Assembly: GCF_963678635.1 (NCBI RefSeq) | Contig: NC_087069.1 | Span: forward strand, 28,872,776-28,936,775 | Source of the DNA: Symsagittifera roscoffensis | Taxonomy: Eukaryota; Xenacoelomorpha; Acoela; Convolutidae | Reading direction: 5' to 3' | Length of the DNA: 64,000 nt | Shown: one piece after another, positions 11,961 through 22,599 of the stretch | Layout: each line of letters starts with the position of its first letter | Position numbering within the stretch: position 1 is the stretch's first letter | Position numbers and translations under genes: made by a program | Notes under the pieces: generated by a model | The model's database searches: none | Seen by the model: the letters and a program-made list of their open reading frames with translations, nothing else | Told to the model about the DNA's origin: nothing

Positions 11961-11978
11961 TGGTGCGATCATAAGTCT
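11961..11978 (+). other. Primer-binding site of the deleted copy
   Basis: TGGTGCGATCATAAG follows the 5' LTR after two bases. The giant element has TGGTGCGACCATAAG at the same place. The leading TGG pairs with the CCA end of a tRNA. I could not assign the tRNA with confidence. Confidence 0.7.
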
Positions 11979-12080
11979 CTAATAAGACCTTAAAAAACAA
12001 ATTAGCCTAGAACTAACCAAAAAAAGATTAGAAATAGACAAAAACATTTTCAGAATGTTATACGACAATAATTTAATTGA

Positions 12081-12350
12081 ATGGGGTCTCTACGACTCAA
12101 TAGATCAGAGCCACTAATCCGAACAATACGAGAACAACCAGGTATTGGAAACAGACCTCGGACAAGAGACGACATACGACTACGAAAAAACTTACCATAT
12201 AGTTTCATGATCGTACGGCAAAACTTTTATATTTACAATTTTAATGGCAATGAATTTAGATTTTCATTCGCAAACATAAAATCCTTGAAGAAAAATCTTC
12301 AATGCATCTACCAGGCGCTAAATAAATTATTATTGTTCAATAACGATTGA
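12081..12350 (+). CDS. ORF A of the deleted copy (leader protein, 89 aa)
   Basis: The peptide shares RLNRSEP, PGIG, RPRTRDDIR, NLPYS and MIVRQ with ORF A of the giant element. The ATG at 12081 gives MGSLRLNRSEP, matching MSLRLNRSEP in the giant copy. An upstream ATG at 12055 leads into a frame that stops early here, so 12081 is the better start. The last third (NGNEFRFSFANIKS) is in frame here but shifted in the giant copy. I recognise no family. Position right after the primer site suggests an early or leader product. Confidence 0.55.
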   Translation: MGSLRLNRSEPLIRTIREQPGIGNRPRTRDDIRLRKNLPYSFMIVRQNFYIYNFNGNEFRFSFANIKSLKKNLQCIYQALNKLLLFNND

Positions 12351-13208
12351 TAAAAACATCTCTAATCGTTTCTTCTTCTGCAGTAATATATAAAATACAT
12401 TTGGAAGAAATAATTTGTCCAAAACAAAAATAAAAATTAGTAGCATGACAATAAATTGTTAGTAAATATGAATCATCTTTCTGTTCCAGCTTCATCACCT
12501 AAACGTAACAGCAATCATAAATCAACTAACATCATCAAAACTAAAATTCACTAATTGTTATTTTAAACCTAAAATTTTATATTCTTTAAACTTAAATTTT
12601 TAAATCTTAAACCAGATCATCAAGGCTTTCCTTGGATCTAAAAAAATTTTCTATCTTTAAATTTAATCCTGATCATCAAGGCTTATCCTTGGATCAAACA
12701 GAACAATGTTGTTCACCCCCACCCACTTATCAAAAGTCTAACGACCTTAAACGTCGATTCACTATCCAACCCTTTCAAATACCCAGGACTAAAAGAAATT
12801 TTTCAAACACTAACCATTCAAATTAAGCTAAACAGTGAAGAACTTCGGTTATTCATCCTTCACTTGACCCCTCCTCTTATACGACCCAGGATAGATCTTA
12901 GACTTAGTAAGTTTAAAAAAGTAGCTGACGAACTACTTGCGTTCTAATTATACCTGAACCTTGTGGATCGATTTACTATTCTCCAAACCTTGTGAACACA
13001 ATCACTACCCCTAAGTAAGATTAAGTAAATTAACACCTTAGCTTATACTAGCCACGAAAAAGTAAAAATCATTCTTCGGAATCGATATACTTTTCTCTCC
13101 AACCCTGAATAAAACGACCCAGGCTAAGCTAACCAAAAAACCGTATGGACTAACAGTTTATGAAATAAATTCAATAAAAACAATCTTGCATCCATCATCC
13201 TAAACCTT
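12351..13208 (+). other. Structured leader of the deleted copy
   Basis: This non-coding stretch matches 59884-60811 of the giant element. It has a possible splice acceptor (TTTCTTCTTCTGCAG ending 12383) at the same place as one in the giant copy. It also has two copies of a palindromic block (12615-12638 and 12671-12695) and the CCAACCCTGAA-type blocks repeated further on. Conservation in a copy that lost most genes points to a role in cis, such as packaging or translation control. Confidence 0.6.
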
Positions 13209-13529
13209 ATGTCATTGAAAAACCTAGGAAATAAACAAACAATCGTCTTACACAATTGCCAAATCGAAAATCACAAATACGATCTTGTTAAAACACCGCA
13301 TACACAAACAATTGAATACATTCACACAAAACGGCAAACACTAAAAAGAAAAATTCTAAGTAAGCAAAGACAAATAACACGAAAAAGATTTTCAAATTAC
13401 CGAAATGCATTCTCCGAATCAGAAGTCAGTAGTCTCGATGAACTATACAAAGTAGAAGACTCAATAAATCAAACTTATCCAATCCAGGACCCAGTATATA
13501 TTTCCGATTCAGAAATATATACAATTTAA
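13209..13529 (+). pseudogene. ORF B of the deleted copy, truncated
   Basis: The first 106 codons match ORF B of the giant element closely (NLGNKQTIVLHNC, then ITRKRF and RNAFSESE). A stop at 13527 ends the frame early, yet homology continues in the same frame past the stop to about 13665 (LYNWSQQIRHIDNYILTV). The protein is basic with an acidic C-terminal half. The overlap between the end of ORF B and the start of ORF C (ATG at about 13650) is the same as in the giant copy. Confidence 0.6.
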
Positions 13530-13647
13530 TCGAAAAAAGGAAAAAACAGAATAAAAAAGCACAAACACAAACCAGCAGATCTTTATAATTGGAGTCAACA
13601 AATTAGACACATTGATAATTATATATTAACAGTTATGAAACGAAAAG

Positions 13648-13802
13648 ATGAGCAACACTCAAAGTGACGAAAGTCCCGATGAAGAATATGGTTTTCCTTT
13701 TATTATAAATTCACTAAGCGAAAGAGGATTTAAACAAACTCAATTTTAACAAATGAAGTTTTCGCAATAATATATACATATTTAATTTTATTTGAAACAA
13801 CA
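13648..13802 (+). pseudogene. ORF C fragment of the deleted copy
   Basis: The stretch opens with MSNTQSDESPDEEYG and FPFII, matching MSSTHTPGEESPDDDD and FPFI of ORF C in the giant element. It is then cut by a deletion near 13740 and resumes with TNEVFAIIY-type coding before it jumps to ORF G sequence near 13802-13815. No complete product is possible. Confidence 0.55.
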
Positions 13803-13814
13803 GAAACTCAAAAT

Positions 13815-14193
13815 ACACCTCACCATTTTTTCTTAATTTTACTTATTCTATCAAAAATACTAACCTCCACGGCATCCTCCGTAACTACGATCCCATTCAC
13901 CGAATGTATATATTTTGCCCCATCACGAAGACCTTCCAGGACGAAGAATCCAGACCCTTCCTCATCCTGCAGGAATTCCTACAACCTAAATATAATCATA
14001 AAATTTACAATCTAATACAAAACACACCTCATGAATTTGCAGTAGGCACCGAAGAACTAAATATTATCAAGCACTTGATTTGCTTTGGCCACTGCTAGAC
14101 CCTAAAAATATCATCCGCATACTAGCTAAACTATTAACAACATCTGAATTAATCCAAGAACTTTTCCCACACGGCTTTTTCCCCGAAGATTAA
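13815..14193 (+). pseudogene. 3' end of ORF G in the deleted copy
   Basis: This segment matches the C-terminal ~120 residues of ORF G, for example YIFCPITKTF, EESRPFLI, LYNLIQNTP, EFAVGTEEL and FPHGFFPED. It is frame-broken near 14070. The stop TAA (14191-14193) is followed at once by a GTAAGT donor. The retained part may be kept for its RNA and not its protein. Confidence 0.65.
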
Positions 14194-14194
14194 G

Positions 14195-14274
14195 GTAAGT
14201 ATAATTAAATTACCTTCATCATAAAATTTAAAACCTACTAACCATTTTATATAATGTTAATCTTCCTTTTCTAG
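14195..14274 (+). other. Candidate 80-nt intron after ORF G (deleted copy)
   Basis: A perfect donor (AAG|GTAAGT) lies just after the ORF G stop, and a pyrimidine-rich acceptor (CTTCCTTTTCTAG) ends at 14274. The giant element has the same arrangement at 44642-44567. Confidence 0.55.
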
Positions 14275-15875
14275 TCTTCTCATCACCATCATCTACAAAA
14301 ACGAAAAAATAAAGTAAAAATATCAACTTGTTAAATTAAAATACAATTCATATAAAACTCATTTGCTAAAACTATTTTGATATACTAAATTTATGCACTC
14401 ACATTGTTGTAAAATTCATACCAAATGTAGTAAATTGATTTATAATTTTTCCCCAACAAAGCAGTAAAATTAAATACAATGAAAATTTATAATTTCAAAT
14501 TTCCCCAAATGTAGTAAAATTCAATTCAAGCAGTTAATTTATAACTTGAGAAAGCAGTACTAACCTTTTTATTGATTCGCACAAGAATTCTATCCATACT
14601 CGCACAGCTCGCCCACGAAGAATTGTTTAAAATAATGATTTTATGTTTCAAACTTTCAATAACAACAACTTTAGCTAACAATAACATGTTTCCAACTTTT
14701 CTTTAACCCGGTTGGAATGGTGTTATACACTACACTAAACCAAACCAATGCAAATGACTAACCACCTCAAATCATAAAACAACAGCATGAATAAGAAAAG
14801 AACACAAACGCTACCCAAACCGGAAAAACCCAGCTTAAAACTGGATAATTTATTCTTTTGAAGACTATTATAAAGTCAACGAAAGAAAAAACAAATCACA
14901 AAAAAGTCGAAAGACAAACCCAAACCAAAAACAATTCGATTTTGGAAAAAAGGACATTAACATAAGTAACATAAGAAAGCCCAGAAAAAACCACTATATA
15001 ATGTTAACACAAAACAGGACCCCTCAAAGAAACAGCACGAAATCATACTCCCACTCCTGGCCTAACCCACCAGAGAGGACGTCCTGAGCATGCTCTATAG
15101 CCGGCCTAACCCACCGCGCTACTACCACGCTTTGTGACCGCACTTCTATTTTTAATAAGAGGTACTCAAGGGTGAGTAACTCTTCAAAATAACTGATCTA
15201 AAAAAAACGCTTTTGTGAAAACGATTAACCACGATCATAACTAAAAAAAAATTAACCAAAATTTAAACAATGTAAATCATAATATGCAGTATATAGATCA
15301 CACACAACAGCAAAGACGAACATCAAAAGACTAGACGATCCTATCACAACTTGAACAAAAAGAATGGCTACCAACCACAACCGTGATGCCGCTTACAATC
15401 ACGACTCAAAGGATTTAGAGTACGACTTGACTTCGCAGTAAAGGACTTCATTGAACCAGACCAATGACCACCTCGATGTTCAAGTATACGTACAGATCCG
15501 AGCAACAAGGCATCCCTTCCAAACACGAATTTCACGCCATTCCTAGTTGAGGCTGATCACAAAAAACAGTTCTCCACAAATGCAAACAAAGCTGACATAG
15601 CAGAGCATTTTGGATTCTGGAATTTAAAACAATTCCATTGGAGATCGCATTTGTTGACAAACGACCAGAAGATAACTCCATATCCATCAATCCAACGTTC
15701 TGGAACGTTTCTCTTGAAGAGAAATTATGTCGACGATTCTAGTCTCCTGAACCTCTCCTTTCTAGGGAACAAGAAAACGAAAATGATGTTCGCCACATAC
15801 CAACGTTCATCATCCATCCTTCAATTGCAGAAGAAAAGAGATAGAACTCAAAAAACTCTGTAAACCCCGGATGGG
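14275..15875 (+). other. 3' non-coding region of the deleted copy
   Basis: It corresponds to 43048-44566 of the giant element. Well-conserved blocks include a stem around CCAGCTTAAAACTGG (about 14830), a GC-richer block at about 15040-15190 with two CCTAACCCACC motifs and GAGCATGCTC, and a block at about 15360-15520. The junction with the 3' LTR is the purine-rich CCCCGGATGGG ending at 15875. Confidence 0.6.
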
Positions 15876-16040
15876 TGGAACCTAATCTAAACTACATTTT
15901 ATTATTTATAATTTAGATATCTTACCACTGTAAAGTATTTAATATTAACCAATCAGAATCCATCTAACTAACAACCCACTGATTTGTAAGTGCTGAAATT
16001 ACTTGTAATTTCAGCACCAGAGAGATTTGAATTTAACTGC
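15876..16040 (+). repeat. Truncated 3' LTR of the deleted copy
   Basis: It starts TGGAACCTAATC and aligns with the first ~165 bp of the 5' LTR at 11569. Similarity ends after GAATTTAACT at 16040, so the right end is lost and no target duplication can be read. Confidence 0.8.
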
Positions 16041-16962
16041 GTGATACTGAAAATAAGCTTGCATAGTTATTTGCTTGTCATGTGAACTTTTCTCGCATAA
16101 TGACAATGTTTTGGAGAATGCAGTTCAAAAACATAAATCTAATTTCAGTTGAGTTTAAATGTTTCAGTTAGCTTTAAGCAAAAAATGATTGCTTGGGGTT
16201 GAGGTCAAATATAAATACAAATCTTGAAATCATATATGTTAACTGAAATTTAAAAAAAACGCAAAAACTAATTAAGAGTGGCTGCTTGTGATGCAAGTAG
16301 CACAAAACGTTCGAACCACAGTTATTTTTCAAACAAACTTCAATGTAGATTTTCAAAAATCCGGAAGCGCCAATGACAGTTTTGAATGATCACAGTATTT
16401 TTTGCAATTAAAAAAAGATGAAAACTAGTTTTTGTTAAGTTTCTTCAAGTTACATTACTGTTCTGAGAGTTTTTTTAGCCTCTGATGGCTAGCGAAGCGT
16501 TTAATTAAGCTTCAAACACAACTTACCACAGCTACGAAAAAGGTATTTGATAGCCTAAACTTTTTCGCATTACACGCTTGCTTTTCCCACTTGCCCTACT
16601 CACTAAAGTTAGGCTGAAAAAAAAAACATTTTTTTTTCACAGAGATTGTTTTATTTGAAAAGTGACCTTTCAAACGACTGACGACTCTTTGAAGGGCTTA
16701 AAAATGATGGCTTATTCTACTTATCGGTTCCATTTAACATTTAACTTTTTCTCCCCCTAGCGCACCTAGTAACAAATTGCCACCCCTAAAAAGAAATAAC
16801 TCAATGGTTACGCAGATTTAAATTTTGTACCTAGAAAGAATCTAATTGTCTTTTGCGGTGCCTAATTTTGCTTGCTAAAAATTGCCAAGACGCCAAAATG
16901 CCAAGATTGTCCACAACTTTAGTGGTCGCGGAACAAAAAACAAACTATCACTGCATTATGAA

Positions 16963-17179
16963 CAGGGGCAGATGTAGGATTTTCTCGAGGGGGGGCGGAT
17001 TTTCAAAAATGTTTTGAAAATTTTGACGACCTTTTTTTAGGTCGACCAAATTGATTTTCCGAGCTCTCCTAAAACACTAAAAAGACTCTGTTTTGGCTAA
17101 ATTTTCTGCGCCTCAGGCAAATTTTTGTACAATTTTTGGAAAATGTTGACGAAAAAATCCGCCCCTAAGTCCGCCCCTG
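16963..17179. mobile_element. hAT-type MITE (217 bp)
   Basis: The left end starts CAGGGGCAGATGTAGGATTT and the right end, read in reverse, starts CAGGGGCGGACTTAGG, so the ends form imperfect terminal inverted repeats. The element is flanked on both sides by the identical 8-bp ATTATGAA (16955-16962 and 17180-17187). CAGGGG-type ends with an 8-bp target duplication are characteristic of hAT transposons. It has no transposase, so it must have been mobilised in trans. Confidence 0.85.
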
Positions 17180-19461
17180 ATTATGAAGCTTTTAATGGAT
17201 AATTGAAGGGATTCTATAGCTAACCCGGTATGCAAAATGGCCTTCCCTGGTATTTTTGCTGCCCCGTTTCGCCAGTTTTCCTCATTGTTCTTTCCAACAA
17301 ATACATAAAAAGGACCTGAAACAAACCAATCAAGTTCATGGTTAAATTGCTTCTCTCGCAACATGCTGACCTTGTATAAGGCAAAAAAACAAAACTTTCA
17401 AATATAATTTTTTTTCGTCAATTTTGAGGAAACTTTTAGCCACCCCTTAGAAAACTTTATCCGGTACACTGAACAGTTCTACAGTTTTGTTAAACTAAAA
17501 TTTAACTAATTTGACTAGATTTGTTTGTTCAACTGGGTTGATTATATGTCTCAGATAGTGCACTTTTTCTGCAATCTTGAAACAAAACTACAAGTTTCGT
17601 TTTTCTAAGTTCTTTTATGTTTTATCAGGGAATTCCCATTTATCGAGTTGTCGCTTCATCAGAGAATTGATTGTGACGAGATTTGATGTCAATTTCATGT
17701 TTTTTGTAGTGCAGTACCAAGGAAACGGTTATAAACATTATAAAAGATCGATCAAATCAAATTTATTTCAAAGAGTGGCAATACAACCCTACTAAAAAAA
17801 CGTTCTGGAGTAAAACAGTATGAAAAAAAAAGTAAAACACTGAACATTGATTTTGGCAGTACATGCAGTTATGGTCACGTGATTCCTCTTCAAATTTACT
17901 TACTAAATTGCACAAGAATACAGATGTGATGCTTCGAGTTTGAAAACATTGTTGGTTTTCTCGCAGTTCTTTAGTTAATGATATATTGTTGGCAATATAT
18001 TTTCAGTCAACGAAACTGACCGAAGTTAATTAACCTAAAACTGCTCTTCTTGGCGAGGAAATCAATTTTCCCTCATGACTTTGGCTTGTAAAAAACTAAT
18101 TAGCCTATAAAGACCGTATTTGTTCAGAGTATTGCCGATAAAGCCAACAAATTGACAATTTGACATTGACAATATAATAAGCAGCAATAAACTGCAAGAA
18201 CAATTTATAAAATGCGATCTGTCAATTTCGATTGATTTTTGCATCCAAAATTAAGTTTTTAAGTGACCTTGGGGCATACTTTTTGTCTACAAAATAAGCT
18301 TTTGCATGCAAAATTTCTCTGAAAAAGGTCAATTGATCTTTCTGAATAATTTTGACTGTTCCAATTTGTCCAACTATCTATACACCCGGTTTGACCAAAA
18401 ATGCTAATGATGCATTTTTCTTATATGGAGAAATGCTAGTCATACACTTTTCATGCAATTTCATAAGTAATGAAAGTTTTGCATTTATGGAAATTATGTC
18501 ACTTGCATTTTCCCATATACCAAAAAAAATGGTTTTGTTAAAAAATATTTCTCAAAATTTTGGGATGTGTTCGCGACCGAACACAAGTGAAAACAACCAT
18601 AGTTTACTCAAAACTAGAATCACCAACGATTTGATCGTCTAGCATTAACAAGGGATTGGAAACAACCTGAAAGGTAACAGAGTTTTCTTTCACAAATTAT
18701 ATGGTGAAAGCATCAAACTTCGTATTCTGGAAAAAATTCCAAAAAAAAGATAATTACTTTTAAAATTGGGATTTTTAAAACATTAGACAATGATCAAGGC
18801 ACACATAAGCACGTCATACAAGTTAAATGGAAGTTTTTTTTACTGTTTTTGTTTTATTTTTCCGATTCATGTGTTTGCATGGGACGGTCAACATTTGTTA
18901 ATCAAGTTATATAAGTTTGATTTTTTTAGTACTCCACAGAAACTTATTACACGAAAGATTATTGGTATACAATAATCAAATAACTTTTTCTTCATTTCTG
19001 AGGGGAAAATGTTGGTTTGTTTTAACTTTAACTTCAAACGGAACTTTAACTTTAAACTGAACAAATGCACTCACACTTCTGCTTGGTTATCATCAACTGT
19101 TCTTTTTTTATTTTGTTGTTTTTTGTCGCATCAGTAAAATTAGGTCCGAATTGGAAGAAACTGTAAGCTAAAGTTTCAAGGAGTGGGTTAAAGTTATCTC
19201 AAAAGATTATCTCAATTTCAGCCTAAACTAAAAAATCATCGAGTTTCGAATGTCTAGTTGCAAATTAGAGCTAGCAAAAAGTTGGCTCTAAAAGTACTTT
19301 AAGGTCCTGGAACTTTTGCAGAAGCGTTAAAACGTCTGATAATGTTTTTGCAAGAATTTTGTATGGTCTAAACATGGTTTTTGCAAAAAATGATCTTAAG
19401 TTCTAATCCCAGAGGACAGAAAAGGTCAGTTTTTGAATAACTGCAACCACTTATGGTTCAC

Positions 19462-19675
19462 CTTCCCTGCCAGAGACGCAGTGAGCCGCAGTCAAAATGA
19501 AGTCTCCACGAATTATAGTTCCGCCACACGTTGCCAAATCACCAGTGGTACTTCCATTGTAGATAAAAATTTGAACGAAGAATTTACGATATGGTGCGTC
19601 ATAGCCATTGATGATGGCACGTTTGTTACACCCGATCACGCTCAGTCCAAAAAACAATAAAACAATTTTGAGCAT
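19462..19675 (-). CDS. First exon of a secreted trypsin-like serine protease (partial)
   Basis: The exon starts at ATG 19675 and encodes a hydrophobic signal peptide (MLKIVLLFFGLSVIGC), a short propeptide and the activation site IINGYDAP, which matches the mature N-terminus of trypsin-like enzymes. It then runs to the catalytic-His block ILTAAHC. A splice donor follows (GGAAG|GTGAAC, exon end 19462). Exons carrying the catalytic Asp and Ser are not visible in the next 3.4 kb downstream on the minus strand. The gene is therefore either split by very long introns, truncated by rearrangement, or a pseudogene fragment. It borders the satellite array. Confidence 0.72.
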
Positions 19676-21472
19676 AATTTTGTCTGTCCAGATGTATAGT
19701 AGGTAAAACAAACTATGAAGATTTTTATTTGATCCACAAGAATCAAACCGTAACTACAAGATTTTTTAGGTACTTTTTTAAAGTTTAACAGCTGTTTTAT
19801 TTGGCGGCCCATTAGTTTTCTTAGACTTAAAAGTTTGCACAACAGCTACTTTATACAGTTTTAACACCTCGAATAAAAATTTTACGTAACAACAGTCCTA
19901 TAATTTTTAGTAAACTAAACTGGTTCAATAGTTTGAGAAGCAGCTGCTTTATAAGGTTTTAAACTTTAAAAAACAGACTTACTCGCCAAAAAACACTTTA
20001 GATTTCCATAACAAACATCATCACACGTTCAGGCTTTCATTCTATTGGAAAATTGATAGTCATACACATCTTTCCCATACTTTTCCTTCCTTTGATTGAA
20101 AAAAGTGAATTCATTTTCAAACGCCGAAACTTTTTGTTATGGAAGTACTTGTCGAGATACATTTTTTGAAAGGTGACAAAAAATGATAGTCATACTTTGT
20201 TTTCCCATACATTTACTTCCATTGGTTGAAAAAAGTGCATGAAACTTCAAACACTGAAACTTTTTGGCATGGAAGTTTTTGTCGGAATAAAATTTTTGAA
20301 AGGTGACAAATATTGATATCCTTCTTTCACAATCATTTCCTAACTTTGATTGAAAAAAAAATTATTCAATTTCAAACACTGAAATTTTTTGGCATGGACA
20401 TACTTGTCGGGATTCATTTTTTAAAATGTGACAAGAATTGATAGTCTTCTTCCATATACATTTCCTTACTTTGATTGAAAAAATTGTATAATTACAAACA
20501 CTGAAATTTTTTGGCATTGAAGTAATTGTTGGGATCCAATTTTTAAAAGATGACAAAAAAAGATAGTCTTCTTCCACACTCATTTCCTTTTTTGATTGAA
20601 AAAAGTGTATTCAATTTTAAACAATGAAATTTTTTGGAATTGAAAACTTGTTGGGATACATTTTTTAAAAGGTGACAAAAATTGATAGTCTTCTTTCACA
20701 AACATTTCCCTCCTTTGATTGAAAAAAGTGTGTTCAATTTCAAACACTGAAAATTTTTGGCATGGAAGTACCTTTCGGGATAATTTTTTATGAAAGGTGA
20801 CAAAAATTCATAGTCTTCTTCCACAAATACTTCCTTCCTTTGATTGAAAGAAGTGTATTCAAATTCAAACACTGAAAATGTTTGGCATGGAATTTTTGTC
20901 GAGATATATTTTTTAAAAGGTGACAAAAATTGATAGTCATACACTTCTTTCACATTCATTTCCCTCCTTTGATTGAAAAAAGTGTGTTCAATTTCAAACA
21001 CTGAAACTTTTTGGCATGGAAGTACTTGTCGGGATACATTTTTATGAAAGGTAACAAAAATTGATAGTCTTCTTTCACAAACATTTCCTTCCTTTGATTG
21101 AAAAAAGTGTATTCAAATTCAAATACTGAAATTGTTTGGCATGGAATTTTTGTCGAGATACATTTTTCAAAAGGTGACAAAAATTGATAGTCCTACGTTT
21201 CTTTCACATTCATTTCCTTCCTTTGAATAAAAAAAGTGTATTCTATTTCAAACGCTGAAACTTTTTGGCACTGAAGTACTTGTCGGGATAAATTTTTATG
21301 AAAGGTGACAAAAATTGATAGTCTTCTTTCACAAATATTTCCTTCCTTTGATAGAAAGAAGTGTATTCAAATTGAAACACTGAAAATGTTTGGCATGGAA
21401 TTTTTGTCGGGATATATTTTTTAAAAGGTGACAAAAATTGATAGTCATACACTTGTTTCACATTCATTTCCA

Positions 21473-21605
21473 ATCAAAGGAAGTTTCCAATCAAAGGTAT
21501 GGAAGTTTCAGTGTTTGAATTTGAATACACTTTTTTCAATTAATGGAAGGAAATATTTGTGGAAGAAGACTATGAGTTTTTGTCACCTTTCATAAAAATG
21601 TATCC
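21473..21605 (-). repeat. Single inverted monomer inside the satellite
   Basis: Between about 21473 and 21605 the unit appears in reverse: GTTTCAGTGTTTGAATTTGA, then CAATTAATGGAAGGAAATAT, GAAGAAGACTATGAG and TTTTTGTCACCTTTCAT. The neighbours on both sides are in the usual direction, so the site forms an inverted junction that could fold as a long hairpin with either neighbour. Confidence 0.85.
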
Positions 21606-22599
21606 ATGCCAATTTCAAACACTGAAACTTTTTGGCATGGAAGTACCTGTCGGGATACATTTTTATTAAAGGTGACAAAAACTCATAGTCTTCTTTCACA
21701 AATATTTCCTTCCTTTGATTAAAAACAGTGTATTCAAATTCAAACACTGAAATTGTTTGGCATGGAATTTTTTGTCGTGATACATTTTTTAAAAGGTGAC
21801 AAAAAATTGATAGTCATACCTTTCTTTCACATTCATTTCCCTCCTTTGATTGAAAAAAGTTTATTCAACTTCAAACACTGAAAATTTTTGGCATGGAAGT
21901 ACCTTTCGGGATACATTTTTATGAAAGGTGACAAAAATTCATAGTCTTCTTCCACAAATACTTCCTTCCTTTGATTGAAAGAAGTGTATTCAAATTCAAA
22001 CACTGAAAATGTTTGGCATGGAATTTTTGTCGAGATATATTTTTTAAAAGGTGACAAAAATTGATAGTCATACACTTCTTTCACATTCATTTCCCTCCTT
22101 TGAATGAAAAAAACTGTATTCAATTTCAAACACTGAAATTTTTTGGCATGGAAGTACTTGTCGGGATACATTTTTATGAAAGGTTTCAAAAATTGATAGC
22201 CTTCTTCCACAGACATTTTCTTCCTATGATTGAAAAAAGTGTATTCAATTTCAAACGCTGAAATTGTTTGGCATGGAATTTTTGTCGGGTTACATTTTTC
22301 AAAAGGTGACAAAAATTGATAGTCATACACTTCTTTCACATTCATTTCCCTCCTTTGACTGAAAAAAAGTGTATTCAATTCCAAACACTGAAACTTTTTG
22401 GTATGGAAGTACTTGTCGGGATAATTTTTTATGAAAGGTGACAAAAATTGATAGTCATACATTTCTTTCACTTTCATTTCCTTCCTTTGATTGAAAAAAG
22501 TTTCTTCAATTCCAAACACTGAAGGTTTTTGGTATGGAAGTACTTGTCGGGATAATTTTTTATGAAAGGTGACAAAAATTGATAGTCTTCTTTCACAAA

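Larger units (their letters stand above)
11569..16040 (+). mobile_element. Internally deleted, non-autonomous copy of the giant LTR element
   Basis: This plus-strand element matches the giant element at 42638-61542 at both ends but is only 4.5 kb. It keeps the 5' LTR (11569-11958), primer site, ORF A, the structured leader, ORF B, the start and a fragment of ORF C, the end of ORF G, the candidate intron, the 3' region and the first 165 bp of the 3' LTR. It lacks gag-pol, ORFs D-F and env. In giant coordinates the main junction, near 13802-13815, joins ORF C (about 59050) to ORF G (about 45060), a loss of about 14 kb. Its LTR differs from the giant one at many positions, so it is an older or separate lineage. 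Confidence 0.88.
16041..20044. other. Mostly non-coding DNA with a MITE and one protease exon
   Basis: Apart from the MITE at 16963-17179 and the trypsin-like exon at 19462-19675, I see only AT-rich sequence and short chance frames. I searched the minus strand below 19460 for further protease exons and did not find the Asp or GDSGG regions. Confidence 0.55.

Noticed and set aside
17113-17364. 83-codon minus-strand frame
   Set aside because: Its C-terminal end runs into the hAT MITE and the rest matches nothing I know. Best seen as chance.
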